Origin: Maridesulfovibrio frigidus DSM 17176
GTDB lineage: Bacteria; Desulfobacterota; Desulfovibrionia; Desulfovibrionales; Desulfovibrionaceae
Assembly: GCF_000711735.1 (NCBI RefSeq)
Contig: NZ_JONL01000008.1
Location: 181,556 to 245,555, forward strand
Direction of reading: 5' to 3'
DNA length: 64,000 nt
Of the stretch, positions 16,998-26,176 are shown piece after piece (the stretch's first letter is position 1; every line of letters begins with the position of its first letter). The notes under the pieces are model-generated. The model saw only the letters and a program-made list of their open reading frames with translations, was not told the origin of the DNA and did not search any database. The position numbers were made by a program, and so were the translations under genes.

Positions 16998-19900
16998 TTA
17001 GAATGTGATGTCAGAGAGAGTAACATCATCACCAGAGTCAATGGTTGCAATAAGAGTGTTTCCACCATCTTCAGTCCCGTTGGAATCATACCATAGAGCC
17101 TTACCGACATTATCAAATACGAAATAAGCACTGGTGTCTTCAGAAGAGCCATTGGTTCCATCGTATGTTTCTGAAATGGTCTTGAATCCAGCTGAGCTGC
17201 TAAAGTCATCACCGCTGAATTTAAAGTCATCTTCGGCGGAGTTGAAATTTGTTATTGTGTCGCCTCCGTCACTTTTAGAACTGTACACGAGGACTGAATT
17301 TGTTGTGTCATAAAGGACCATAGTGTCGTTACCACCGCCTCCTTGAATTGTCTCAGCTCCGGAAGTTTTGCCGCCAAAATTATCAGCTACAGATGAACCT
17401 ATGACGTAGTCTATGCTTGAGAAAACATCATGGAATGGGGATCCTCCAGAAAGGTCGACTGTGCCGTCCTGCATATTGATTGTCAAAAGTTCACCAAGTG
17501 AAGCGTAACTCAAGACGTCATCTCCCCCCCCGCCAACGTAAGTGTCATTCCCCATGGTTCCGATAAAAGTTTCAGCACCAGTTCCACCCGTTATCATGTC
17601 TGCGCCGGCAGAGCCTTCGAAGACTTCAAAACCTGAAAATGTATCGGTGACTCCGTCGTGAACAACTGTGCCATCTGTGCCATTCGCCCCAGCTGTACCA
17701 TTGATGGTTACAGGGGTTAACGAGTGTATATAAGAGAGCGTGTCTGTTCCTTCGCCACCAATAATGGAGTTTTCGCCTTGCCCAACTTCGAAATGTTCGT
17801 TTCCGGTGCTCCCTGTGAGTGAGTCACCGTTGTTTGATCCGATTATTTTTTCAATGCTGATAAAATTTTCATATCTTCCTATGACCGAACCGTGAGTTGC
17901 ATTTCCTGATCCAGAGGAAGCGAAGGTGAGGGTTATTGCTTCAGCAGCAGAAGCAAATGAAAGCGTATCTGTTCCAGATCCACCATCTATGGAGTCGCCT
18001 CCTTCTCCTGCTAAAATGGTGTCGTCACCACCGTTACCATAAAGGAAGTCGTCGCCGAGTCCACCGTCAAGGATGTCATTTCCACTGTTACCACTTATTG
18101 AGTTGGCTTGGCCATCTCCGTCAATGGTATCATCTTTAGTTGAACCGTAAACATTATCTATGTCTGAGAGTACATCTGTGTAGCCATCATGTTCTCCTAC
18201 CCCATCTCCCAAGCCGACAACAATCCCTGCGGCGGCATCAGCGTATGAAACAGTGTCGTTCCCGCCTCCACCAGTGATGGTGTTAATTCCTTTTCCCCCG
18301 CTGAAAGTTTCATTACCAGTGCTACCTGTGAATGTGTCTCCTAAATCAGAGCCTATGAAGCTTTCGATGCCGGTAAATGTGTCAACTCCACCATCATGGG
18401 TAGCCGAGCCGGCTCCTTCTGCCACATCCACACTAAGGCTTACTCCTACTGTTGCGTCGGGATCTGCAAAAGAAATTGTGTCTGTTCCGTCGCCCCCATA
18501 AATCGTATTGTTCCCGTCGCCCCCGAAAAAGGTTTCGGCCCCATCGCTTCCTGTGAATGTATCATTGTAAGCAGTACCTATGAAACTTTCGATGCCGGAA
18601 AAAGTGTCAACGCCACCATCATGGGTTGCTGAGCCAGCTCCTACGGCAACATCTACACTAACGCTTACCCCTACGCTTGCGCTGGGGTCTGCAAAAGAAA
18701 TTGTATCTGTACCGCTACCACCCGCGATTGAGTTGCTTCCGCCCAAACCCGTAATAGTGTCGTTCCCGCTTCCACCCATAAGTGTGTTGGCCTGAGAGGC
18801 AGAACCGATAATAATATCATTGTAGCTTGACCCGATAACATTTTCAATATTGGAAAGTATGTCTGTTCCTGCCGCACCAGTGGCTGTACCTCCAGCGTCA
18901 CTGAGCGTTACTTGGATATCGCAGGAAGCATTTTCGTACTGTATCCAGTCAGAACCATCACCACCATCAATGGTGTCGTTTCCGTTTAAGCCTTCAAACC
19001 AGTTGGCGTTGCCGTCACCCGTGAGGTTGTCATCAGAATTGGAGCCGATGATGCCTTCTATGTTGTTTAGGACATCGTTGCCGTCTGCGCCTGTTGCGGT
19101 ATTCGTAGCAAGGTTTACGGTCACGCTTGCTGTTGCGTCTGAGTAGGATGCGAAATCTATGTCTGTGCCGGAAGTTCCACCGTCGAGCGTGTCATCTCCG
19201 AGTCCGCCGTTTAGAGTGTCCGCTCCGTCTTCACCGTATAACGCGTCGTTGCCGTCTTTACCGTAAAGTATGTCATCATCTGTTCCACCATATAGACTAT
19301 CGTTCCCGTCATCACCTGTGAGGGTATCTTTTCCGGCATCACCTGTAAGGGTGTCAGCTCCGGATCCACCACTCAGGAGGTCGTCGCCATCTCCCCCACT
19401 AAGGGAGTCGTCACCTTCTTCGCCGTAAAGTTTATCACTTGCGCCGAGTCCGAGCATTTTGTCTGCACCGGAAGTTCCTGTGAGGTTATCTGACTCAGAG
19501 GTTCCAGTGATGGTGTTGTATGTGATGTCATCATCGCCAGCACTATCGTCATCGTCATCGTCATCGATAGTGAATATTACAGTCTCTGGCTCCGGATCTG
19601 GATCAGGATCTAACGGAGGATCGTCAGGTCTTGGTGGAGGCTCATCAATAGGAGATTCTGGTGGTGGAGCGAACTCTGGTCCGCCTCTCCCATTTTCTGG
19701 TCCAACTCCTACAGGTGGCCCAACTGGAGGTTCACCGACTTGTCCGGGCATCACTCCTTGTGCGCCTTGCAGGCCACTTTCGCCGCCTTCTGGTTCTCCA
19801 CCACCGGGTGCTACATCTTCAGGGAGGGCTTCACCTTCGCCTTCGCCATCACCTTCTTGTGGTGCGTCGTCCTGATCTTCATCGGGGGAGTCTTCATCTT

Positions 19901-20537
19901 CTTCTTGGCGCTCTTGGATGATTTCCTGTTCTTCTCTGATGTTGGCAGGAGCTATTTCTCGGAAGGAGCTTAACTCCTGAGGGGAAATAGGACGAACAGG
20001 GCTAAGTGATCCGGATGGCGATACGTCAACCATACCGAGCGGATTTGCTATCTGGCGAATTGCGCCATCAATATTACTTTGAACTATGAGAGCTTTACCG
20101 CTGTGAATTTCTTCGACCCCGTGCTTTTCAATGCCGCCGGGCTTGACTTCATGGACGGTAATTGTGCCGCGAATACCGATGGTGGCAAGCGGGGATCCAA
20201 CTTTAAATCTTTCAGGGTTTTGTTCGGCTATTTTACCTGTAACTACGCGAAATGTTCCTTCTGTAATATCTAGCAGAAGCTCAGATGCCGAGGTGTCGGT
20301 TGTATCATAAACGTAGTCGTCAAGAGTGATGCGGGAATTGCCACCCTGAGATAGCAGCGTGTCATCGATGAATCTTACCTCGATGTTGCCTTCAGGGCCT
20401 GTGACTAAATGCTCCCCTTGGAATATAGGGCTACCTGGTTCAAGAACGCGAGAACCTGAATCAGATTCTGCGTAAGCTTCTCCTGTTAAGCCGGTAATGA
20501 CACCGATTTCAGTAGGGCTATTTTGAGATTCAGGCAT
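16998..20537 (-). CDS. FecR-domain RTX (calcium-binding repeat) exported protein
   Basis: An 1179-residue acidic protein. Residues about 10-180 contain a FecR-like fold with TGPEGNIEVRF and the GSPLATIGIRGT motif. Residues about 200-345 are a Pro/Glu/Asp-rich linker ending in an aspartate run. From about 350 onward there are many GGxGxDxL nonapeptides (for example GGDGDDLLSGG), the calcium-binding beta-rolls of RTX proteins. These alternate with beta-strand units such as SVTVNLATNTATGADGNDVL. One 75-residue unit (ISFADP to the next ISFADP) is present twice in tandem with high similarity. There is no N-terminal signal peptide; the C-terminus fits a type I secretion signal. Neither a type I exporter nor an enzyme domain is visible. 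A surface or adhesion role is likely. Confidence 0.87.
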   Translation of the reverse strand: MPESQNSPTEIGVITGLTGEAYAESDSGSRVLEPGSPIFQGEHLVTGPEGNIEVRFIDDTLLSQGGNSRITLDDYVYDTTDTSASELLLDITEGTFRVVTGKIAEQNPERFKVGSPLATIGIRGTITVHEVKPGGIEKHGVEEIHSGKALIVQSNIDGAIRQIANPLGMVDVSPSGSLSPVRPISPQELSSFREIAPANIREEQEIIQERQEEDEDSPDEDQDDAPQEGDGEGEGEALPEDVAPGGGEPEGGESGLQGAQGVMPGQVGEPPVGPPVGVGPENGRGGPEFAPPPESPIDEPPPRPDDPPLDPDPDPEPETVIFTIDDDDDDDSAGDDDITYNTITGTSESDNLTGTSGADKMLGLGASDKLYGEEGDDSLSGGDGDDLLSGGSGADTLTGDAGKDTLTGDDGNDSLYGGTDDDILYGKDGNDALYGEDGADTLNGGLGDDTLDGGTSGTDIDFASYSDATASVTVNLATNTATGADGNDVLNNIEGIIGSNSDDNLTGDGNANWFEGLNGNDTIDGGDGSDWIQYENASCDIQVTLSDAGGTATGAAGTDILSNIENVIGSSYNDIIIGSASQANTLMGGSGNDTITGLGGSNSIAGGSGTDTISFADPSASVGVSVSVDVAVGAGSATHDGGVDTFSGIESFIGTAYNDTFTGSDGAETFFGGDGNNTIYGGDGTDTISFADPDATVGVSLSVDVAEGAGSATHDGGVDTFTGIESFIGSDLGDTFTGSTGNETFSGGKGINTITGGGGNDTVSYADAAAGIVVGLGDGVGEHDGYTDVLSDIDNVYGSTKDDTIDGDGQANSISGNSGNDILDGGLGDDFLYGNGGDDTILAGEGGDSIDGGSGTDTLSFASAAEAITLTFASSGSGNATHGSVIGRYENFISIEKIIGSNNGDSLTGSTGNEHFEVGQGENSIIGGEGTDTLSYIHSLTPVTINGTAGANGTDGTVVHDGVTDTFSGFEVFEGSAGADMITGGTGAETFIGTMGNDTYVGGGGDDVLSYASLGELLTINMQDGTVDLSGGSPFHDVFSSIDYVIGSSVADNFGGKTSGAETIQGGGGNDTMVLYDTTNSVLVYSSKSDGGDTITNFNSAEDDFKFSGDDFSSSAGFKTISETYDGTNGSSEDTSAYFVFDNVGKALWYDSNGTEDGGNTLIATIDSGDDVTLSDITF
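18352..18801 (-). repeat. Tandem 225-base coding repeat in the RTX gene
   Basis: Two consecutive units of 225 bases (75 codons) are nearly identical in parts, for example at bases 18352-18480 and 18577-18705. They encode the ATHDGGVDTF-SGIESFIG block. The pattern suggests recent duplication and possible length variation by recombination. Confidence 0.75.
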
Positions 20538-20781
20538 ATAGGGACTCCGCGGGGAAAATTAAAATATTTCGATTATTTACTAAACTAAGCTATTATATTT
20601 ATCATTTAAAATGATGGAAGTCATTCTTTTACAGTATTAAAAAAATATTTACGGAGGGTTATTTTAGGCACATTTATCTAAGAAACCATTATGCTCTGCC
20701 TGTCTTGTTGCTTGTATAAGAGCAAGAATTTAGTGTAGAGTCATAATAGAATTTGAAATTATATTGATATGTTTTTAGCTT

Positions 20782-20787
20782 GGAGGA
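20782..20787 (+). promoter_or_regulatory. Ribosome binding site that fixes the Cache kinase start
   Basis: GGAGGA lies four bases before ATG 20792, so translation starts there rather than at the TTG at 20780, which overlaps the site itself. Confidence 0.75.
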
Positions 20788-20791
20788 AGTA

Positions 20792-23110
20792 ATGGAGCTT
20801 TTGAAAAATGGTATATCTTCGGGGAAATCGATCCCTGTATGGCTCAGGATTGCCATTCCTACTATTACTTCTATGATACTTTTTTGTATTGTTCTGTTTC
20901 TTGTGCATATGCCGGCAGTTCGCGAAGCAATGATAGATCAGAAGAAGGATTCTATGCGTTACATGACGCAGGTTGCAACTAGCATGCTGGGGCATATCCG
21001 TGCACAGGAGCGAGAGGGGCTTATTTCAACTAAAGAGGCTAAGAAGAGAGGCTCTGAAATTTTGTATTCATTGCGCTTCGGTCCTCAAAATAAAGACTAT
21101 TTCTGGATTACAGATTATACACCCCGTATGGTTATGCATCCTTATAGACCCGAGCTCGATGGGAAAGATTTAAAAAACTTCGTAGACTTGAAAGGTAATC
21201 GCCTCTTTGAAAACATGAGAGATATTACGGAAAAAAATGGCGAAGGTTATGTGAAATATTATTGGCAGTGGAAAGATAAGCCGGGGACTGAGTATGCGAA
21301 ACTTTCATTTGTTAAAAGGTTTGAACCTTGGGGCTGGATAATCGGGACAGGGCTTTATCTTGAGGATGTTGATGCTGAGGTAGAAGCTCAGAATAGAACG
21401 CTGGTCATGTTAACTTTGGCTATACTCGCAGTGATTTTACTCCTTTCAGTGTACTCAATAGTTCAAAGTAGAAAAGCCGGAGAGTTGCTTGAAGAGACTG
21501 AGGCACTTTTTGAAGGAGTTTTTAAAAATAGTTTTCAGATGGTGGGAGTTCTTAGCCCTGAGGGTGTTGTTTGGATGGTGAATCAGACCGCACTTGATTT
21601 AGTAGATGTGGCTGCTGATGAGATTATTGGAGAATACTGTTGGGATACGCCATGGTGGGATCATTCTGTGGCTATTCAGTCCAGACTGAAAGAGTTTATT
21701 AAAAATTCAGCACATGGTGAAATCAGCCATGATGTTGCTACTCATTTTGATACATCCGGAAATAAAGTTACTGTCGATTTTTCCATAAAGCCTGTCTTTA
21801 ATGCGGGAGGAGAAGTCCTTTTTTTGATACTCGAGGGGCATGATATTACTGCCTTGAAAAAGGCTGAAAAACAACTTGCCATAAGCGAAGCAATGTTCAA
21901 GGGCGTGTTTGACCAGTCCATGCAATTTATGGGTGTACTCTCTATTGATGGGACCCTTCTTGAGGCTAATGCCGCTGCTCTTGCTCTCTGGAGAGTTGAA
22001 GGTGAGGAAGTGCTCGGAAAGCCATTTTGGGAAGGGCCATGGTGGCAGGAGCCTAAGGCTTTAATTCCAATGCTTCAGGATGGAATCCGGCGGGCAGCTG
22101 ACGGACAGACTATTCGTAGACAAATTGCGACTCGCCCCGCAGAGGGAGAGGTTCGGTACATAGACTTTTCGCTGAAGCCTGCTTTAGGGGTACAGGGGAA
22201 TATACTTTATCTGATTGCTGAAGGACGCGATATTACCGAACTCAAAATGGTTCAGGATCAATTGCGAGATCTAAATGCGGAACTTGAAGATAAGGTTGAA
22301 GAGAGAACCAGTGAGCTGCGGGAGTCTCTGGATAGATTGGAAAATGCTCAAAATCAGTTGATTCAATCTGAAAAAATGGCTGCGCTAGGTGATCTCGTTG
22401 CCGGTGTTGCGCATGAAATTAATACTCCCATTGGTATTAGCGTAACAAGTATCAGCTATATGGAAGAGCGTTTGAATGGGATTGTTGGAAAAATTAACAA
22501 TGGTGAACTTCGCAAATCTGATTTGGATAAGTTCATGTCGATTGCTCAAGAGGCAACTTCGTCCAGCATGGTCAATTTGCATCGGGCCGCTGAACTGATA
22601 GGTAACTTTAAGCAGGTTGCCGTTGACCAGACTTCCGGGCATAGACGTAAAATTAATTTGCACGCTTATCTCGACGAAATATTGCTAAGTTTACGCTCCA
22701 AGTACAAAAGAACGCAGCATAAAATAAATATATTCTGCCCTGATGATCTTGTGTTAAACACATGGCCCGGTGCATTTATGCAGATTTTTTCGAACTTGAT
22801 AATCAATTCTTTGATACACGGGTTTGATGGAGTTGAGGCTGGGAATATATCCATACGGGCCGAGGTTGCAGCTGATTATGTTCAGTTGGGTTATAGTGAT
22901 GATGGTAAAGGAATGAGTAGTGAAAATGTTGCTAAGATATTTGAGCCGTTCTTTACTACTCGCAGAGGAAGAGGTGGAACCGGTCTGGGTATGAGTATTG
23001 TTTACAACTTAGTGACCAGCCGTCTTGGCGGTTCGATCTCGTGCACCAGTGTAGCGGGCGAAGGGACAGCTTTCATTATTAAGCTTCCTTTGGATATCGT
23101 GGCAGAATAA
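20792..23110 (+). CDS. Cache-PAS-PAS sensor histidine kinase
   Basis: A 772-residue membrane kinase. Two membrane spans (about 17-40 and 200-222) enclose a periplasmic single-Cache domain with KDYFWITD and EPWGWIIGTGLY, typical of small-molecule sensors. Two PAS domains follow, each carrying a similar PWW motif (WDTPWWDHS and WEGPWWQEP), so one probably arose by duplication. A coiled coil leads to HisKA with His541 in GVAHEINTPI, then HATPase_c with FSNLIINSLIHG, FEPFFTTRRG and GTGLGMS. It probably senses an external organic compound. No response regulator is next to it, so its output is unknown. A terminator-like hairpin follows. Confidence 0.93.
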   Translation: MELLKNGISSGKSIPVWLRIAIPTITSMILFCIVLFLVHMPAVREAMIDQKKDSMRYMTQVATSMLGHIRAQEREGLISTKEAKKRGSEILYSLRFGPQNKDYFWITDYTPRMVMHPYRPELDGKDLKNFVDLKGNRLFENMRDITEKNGEGYVKYYWQWKDKPGTEYAKLSFVKRFEPWGWIIGTGLYLEDVDAEVEAQNRTLVMLTLAILAVILLLSVYSIVQSRKAGELLEETEALFEGVFKNSFQMVGVLSPEGVVWMVNQTALDLVDVAADEIIGEYCWDTPWWDHSVAIQSRLKEFIKNSAHGEISHDVATHFDTSGNKVTVDFSIKPVFNAGGEVLFLILEGHDITALKKAEKQLAISEAMFKGVFDQSMQFMGVLSIDGTLLEANAAALALWRVEGEEVLGKPFWEGPWWQEPKALIPMLQDGIRRAADGQTIRRQIATRPAEGEVRYIDFSLKPALGVQGNILYLIAEGRDITELKMVQDQLRDLNAELEDKVEERTSELRESLDRLENAQNQLIQSEKMAALGDLVAGVAHEINTPIGISVTSISYMEERLNGIVGKINNGELRKSDLDKFMSIAQEATSSSMVNLHRAAELIGNFKQVAVDQTSGHRRKINLHAYLDEILLSLRSKYKRTQHKINIFCPDDLVLNTWPGAFMQIFSNLIINSLIHGFDGVEAGNISIRAEVAADYVQLGYSDDGKGMSSENVAKIFEPFFTTRRGRGGTGLGMSIVYNLVTSRLGGSISCTSVAGEGTAFIIKLPLDIVAE

Positions 23111-23160
23111 TTTGATTGGTTTTCTGCTCTTGACGGTTTGGTATTAATAAATATCTTTTA

Positions 23161-23192
23161 AATACCGCGTTTTTCAGCGCGGTATTTACTTT
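23161..23192 (+). terminator. Probable terminator after the Cache kinase
   Basis: AATACCGCG pairs perfectly with CGCGGTATT over an eight-base loop. The T tract after it is broken (TACTTTTG), so strength is uncertain. Confidence 0.6.
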
Positions 23193-23269
23193 TGTGGAAA
23201 TTTTGCTGCACTTTCAAAACGAAATATGCGGCGGTTATGTTTATATAAAATCAGTGAGGGATCTATTTT

Positions 23270-24118
23270 ATGACCAGTCAGATTAAAACATTTTTCCTGC
23301 TCGCTTCTCTTACCGCGATTATTCTTTTTCTCGGTGGAATGATGGGCGGACGCACAGGGCTTATTCTTGCCTTCGGAATTGCTATGTTTATGAATGTGGG
23401 AAGTTATTGGTACTCAGATAAGATTGTGCTTAAAATGTATAAAGCCAGACAGCTTTCACGGAACGATGCTCCGCAAGTTTTTGAGATGGTTCAGGAGCTT
23501 GCCGCCAATGCTGGCGTTCCGGCTCCTAGGCTCTATGTAATAGATCAAGATTCTCCTAATGCTTTTGCCACAGGCCGAAATCCTGAGAATGCGGTGGTTG
23601 CGATCACAAGTGGTATTATGCGCATTCTTACTCCGGAAGAATTGCGCGGAGTTATTGCTCATGAAATCGGTCATATTGCTAATCGTGACATTTTGATTCA
23701 GTCCGTTGCGGCTGTCCTTGCCGGGGCAATTATGATGATTGCAAATATGTTGCAGTGGGCAACTCTTTTCGGATTCGGCAGTGATGATGAAGACGGTCCA
23801 AGCCCGATAGCCGCAATAGCGCTCGCTATTATCGCACCTATTGCCGCATCTGTAATTCAGATGGCAATTTCGCGCTCCAGAGAATATCTGGCTGATTCCA
23901 CAGGAGCTAGAATTTCCCGTGATCCTAAGGCTCTTGCTTCAGCTCTTTATAAGCTGGATGCAACAGTCCGCAATATTCCTATGGACGCAAATCCCGCAAC
24001 CGAGAATATGTTTATCGTCAACCCATTCAGCGGTGCGAGTATGTCAAAATGGTTCAGCACACATCCTTCGACAGAAGAGCGTATTGCGCGGTTGATGGAG
24101 ATGTCCCGTAACCTTTAA
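23270..24118 (+). CDS. htpX: Membrane zinc protease HtpX
   Basis: A 282-residue M48B metalloprotease. Two N-terminal membrane spans precede the zinc site HEIGH (131-135), and the third ligand is Glu205 in SREYLADSTGA. Two further hydrophobic segments lie around 145-200. HtpX degrades misfolded inner-membrane proteins and belongs to the envelope stress response. The DegP-like protease gene starts only 12 bases downstream, which supports a two-gene envelope quality-control operon. Length and motifs are normal for the family. Confidence 0.97.
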   Translation: MTSQIKTFFLLASLTAIILFLGGMMGGRTGLILAFGIAMFMNVGSYWYSDKIVLKMYKARQLSRNDAPQVFEMVQELAANAGVPAPRLYVIDQDSPNAFATGRNPENAVVAITSGIMRILTPEELRGVIAHEIGHIANRDILIQSVAAVLAGAIMMIANMLQWATLFGFGSDDEDGPSPIAAIALAIIAPIAASVIQMAISRSREYLADSTGARISRDPKALASALYKLDATVRNIPMDANPATENMFIVNPFSGASMSKWFSTHPSTEERIARLMEMSRNL

Positions 24119-24130
24119 TCCCAGTTAATT

Positions 24131-25498
24131 ATGAATCTAGTCATTAGAAATATATCACAGCTTCTTTGTGTTTTTGCTGTTCTTGCAGTGTCCGCTTTGC
24201 CCGCACTAAGTGCCGGAGGGGAGAACTTGCGAGTTACTCCTGTTGTTCGGGCGGTGCAGAATACTTCGCCCGCAGTTGTTAATATTACAGTTACTCGAAT
24301 TGTCGAGCGCGGGGTTTCCCCTTTTGCGCAATTGTTCAGGGGCGGAGATCCTTTCGAGCAGTTTTTTGATGGCGGGTCCGGTATGCAGAAGCGCAAGTTT
24401 CGTTCAACCAGTACCGGTTCGGGTGTTATTATCAACGGCAGCAAAGGGTTTGTACTTACCAATGCTCATGTGCTGGCGGGTGGTAGTGAAATTAAAGTCA
24501 GAATGATTAACGGTGAAGAATTTGATGCTGAAATTATTGGCTCTGATGCCGATTTCGATCTGGCTGTTTTGAAAATAAAAGGCGCTAGAGGTTTGCCGCA
24601 GGTTAAGATGGGAGATTCCTCTGATATTTACATCGGGGAAACCGTTATAGCGATTGGTAATCCTTTCGGTTACACGCACACCGTTACAACCGGAGTCGTG
24701 TCCGCTTTGAAACGGACGGTTAAATCTAATGATGGCTCTTTCACTGATTTTATTCAAACCGATGCAGCAATTAATCCCGGTAATAGTGGTGGGCCGTTAT
24801 TAAATATTTTGGGTGAGCTGATCGGCATCAATACTGCTATGCAGGCCCGTGCGGAAGGGATTGGGTTTGCCATTCCTATTAATAGGGCGAAGCGGGTAGT
24901 TAAGGAGCTTTTGGCTTCAGGCAAGGTCTCACCGGTATGGCTTGGGCTTAGCGGACAGGATCTTGATCAAAGTTCCGCTAATTATTTCGGCCTTCCCCGT
25001 GTTTCCGGTTTGCTTGTGAGTGACATTTATCGAGGTATGCCGGCTGAGAAAGCTGGACTTACTCCGGGTGATGTTATTCTTTCCATGAACGGAATAGAGA
25101 TTGAGGATAAGGACGGATACGTTTCTATTTTGCGCTCACAGACTAGGGGTAGTGATGTTGTCCTTGAGGTCTTGCACAGAAATAAGAAAATAAAAGTAAA
25201 AGTGCGTCCTGAATCTCTTGAATCTCAGCAGGTAAAAAACTTTGCATGGTCCAAATGGGGCATAGCCACAGAGAGGGATAGCCGTGGTCGTGCAATGCTT
25301 GTTTCAGAAGTGAAATCAAATAGTCCCGCTGCGACACTAGGCCTTAAGGCCGGTGACAAGATTCATCAGGTTGGAAATCGTCAGATTAATTCACAGCAGG
25401 ATTTTCTCGATTCATTTTTGCGATATCGTCTGAACGGAAATGTGCTCATGAAAATTCAGCGCGGTAGAAACTACTATCATGTTAAGCTGAAGTCGTAA
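24131..25498 (+). CDS. DegP/HtrA-type periplasmic serine protease
   Basis: A 455-residue S1C protease. A signal peptide covers about residues 1-27 (cleavage near LSAGG). The catalytic triad is His113 (TNAHVL), Asp143 (DFDLAVLKI) and Ser219 (GNSGGPLL), with spacing as in DegP. Two PDZ domains follow (about 265-350 and 370-450). It degrades or holds misfolded periplasmic proteins. It is probably cotranscribed with htpX. DegP and DegQ cannot be separated from sequence alone. Confidence 0.96.
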   Translation: MNLVIRNISQLLCVFAVLAVSALPALSAGGENLRVTPVVRAVQNTSPAVVNITVTRIVERGVSPFAQLFRGGDPFEQFFDGGSGMQKRKFRSTSTGSGVIINGSKGFVLTNAHVLAGGSEIKVRMINGEEFDAEIIGSDADFDLAVLKIKGARGLPQVKMGDSSDIYIGETVIAIGNPFGYTHTVTTGVVSALKRTVKSNDGSFTDFIQTDAAINPGNSGGPLLNILGELIGINTAMQARAEGIGFAIPINRAKRVVKELLASGKVSPVWLGLSGQDLDQSSANYFGLPRVSGLLVSDIYRGMPAEKAGLTPGDVILSMNGIEIEDKDGYVSILRSQTRGSDVVLEVLHRNKKIKVKVRPESLESQQVKNFAWSKWGIATERDSRGRAMLVSEVKSNSPAATLGLKAGDKIHQVGNRQINSQQDFLDSFLRYRLNGNVLMKIQRGRNYYHVKLKS

Positions 25499-25520
25499 TA
25501 TAGACGAACATTAAACATAA

Positions 25521-25556
25521 AAAAGCTCACATACGTTAAATATGTGAGCTTTTACT
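25521..25556. terminator. Bidirectional rho-independent terminator
   Basis: A perfect 13-base stem (AAAAGCTCACATA and its complement) with a seven-base loop separates the protease (+) from thpR (-). Confidence 0.88.
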
Positions 25557-25580
25557 TTTGTAGAGGGGGGATGCCGTCAA

Positions 25581-26147
25581 TTAATCCAGACGGCCCGTGT
25601 ACGTTTTAAGTTTTGTGTAAATGGGGCCGGCAGGTGTCAGCTCGCTTTGGTATAGAGCGAACTCACTGATGGTAGTAGTTGGAAGAGCCAGATTACTTAT
25701 CTTTTCTGATAATGCCGCCCAGTTGTCTTTTGCCAGCTTTTTCACTCTGCCGAGGGTCAAATGGGCGTGATAAGGTTTGGTGTTTTTCGCAAATCCTAAG
25801 GACGCAAGAGCACTGTCAATAGCAAGAGCATTGTCGCATATTTCTTTGGAACCGCAGTCAAGGCCGGCCCAGATAACTCGTGGCTTTGTAGGAGAAGGAA
25901 AGTAACCGCTTGGCCCTGTGCTTATTTCAAATGGATTAAACTGAATTGCCCTAAGCGCGGGGTCTATGCGAGGGATTGCGTCCTCTGGAATGTCGCCAGA
26001 GAATTTTAGTGTGAAATGCATGTTCTCAGGTTTTACCCACGCAACTTTGGATTGTAATCCTTCATTTAGCAGTTCAGCATTTTCTAAAAGCACGTTTTTC
26101 CATTCTTCTGGAACTGGATGTGCAATAAATGTTCGTATATTTTGCAT
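25581..26147 (-). CDS. thpR: RNA 2',3'-cyclic phosphodiesterase (LigT/ThpR)
   Basis: A 188-residue member of the 2H phosphoesterase family. The two catalytic HxTx motifs are HFTL (44-47) and HLTL (129-132), at the usual spacing. Members open 2',3'-cyclic phosphates at RNA ends to 2'-phosphates and can ligate tRNA halves in vitro. The region between the motifs includes the GLDCGSKEI stretch. It lies 29 bases downstream of the porin gene on the same strand, but no functional link is evident. Confidence 0.92.
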   Translation of the reverse strand: MQNIRTFIAHPVPEEWKNVLLENAELLNEGLQSKVAWVKPENMHFTLKFSGDIPEDAIPRIDPALRAIQFNPFEISTGPSGYFPSPTKPRVIWAGLDCGSKEICDNALAIDSALASLGFAKNTKPYHAHLTLGRVKKLAKDNWAALSEKISNLALPTTTISEFALYQSELTPAGPIYTKLKTYTGRLD

Positions 26148-26176
26148 GTAATCCCAACCTGTTAGGGTAGTTATGA

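Noticed and set aside
17000..19460. Regularly spaced short repeats resembling a CRISPR array
   Set aside because: The period follows RTX nonapeptide codons in one open frame; repeats are not identical and there are no unique spacers or cas genes.
19459..19875. Plus-strand frames of Ser, Pro and Gly across the RTX gene
   Set aside because: They mirror the low-complexity Asp/Pro-rich codons of the real minus-strand gene.
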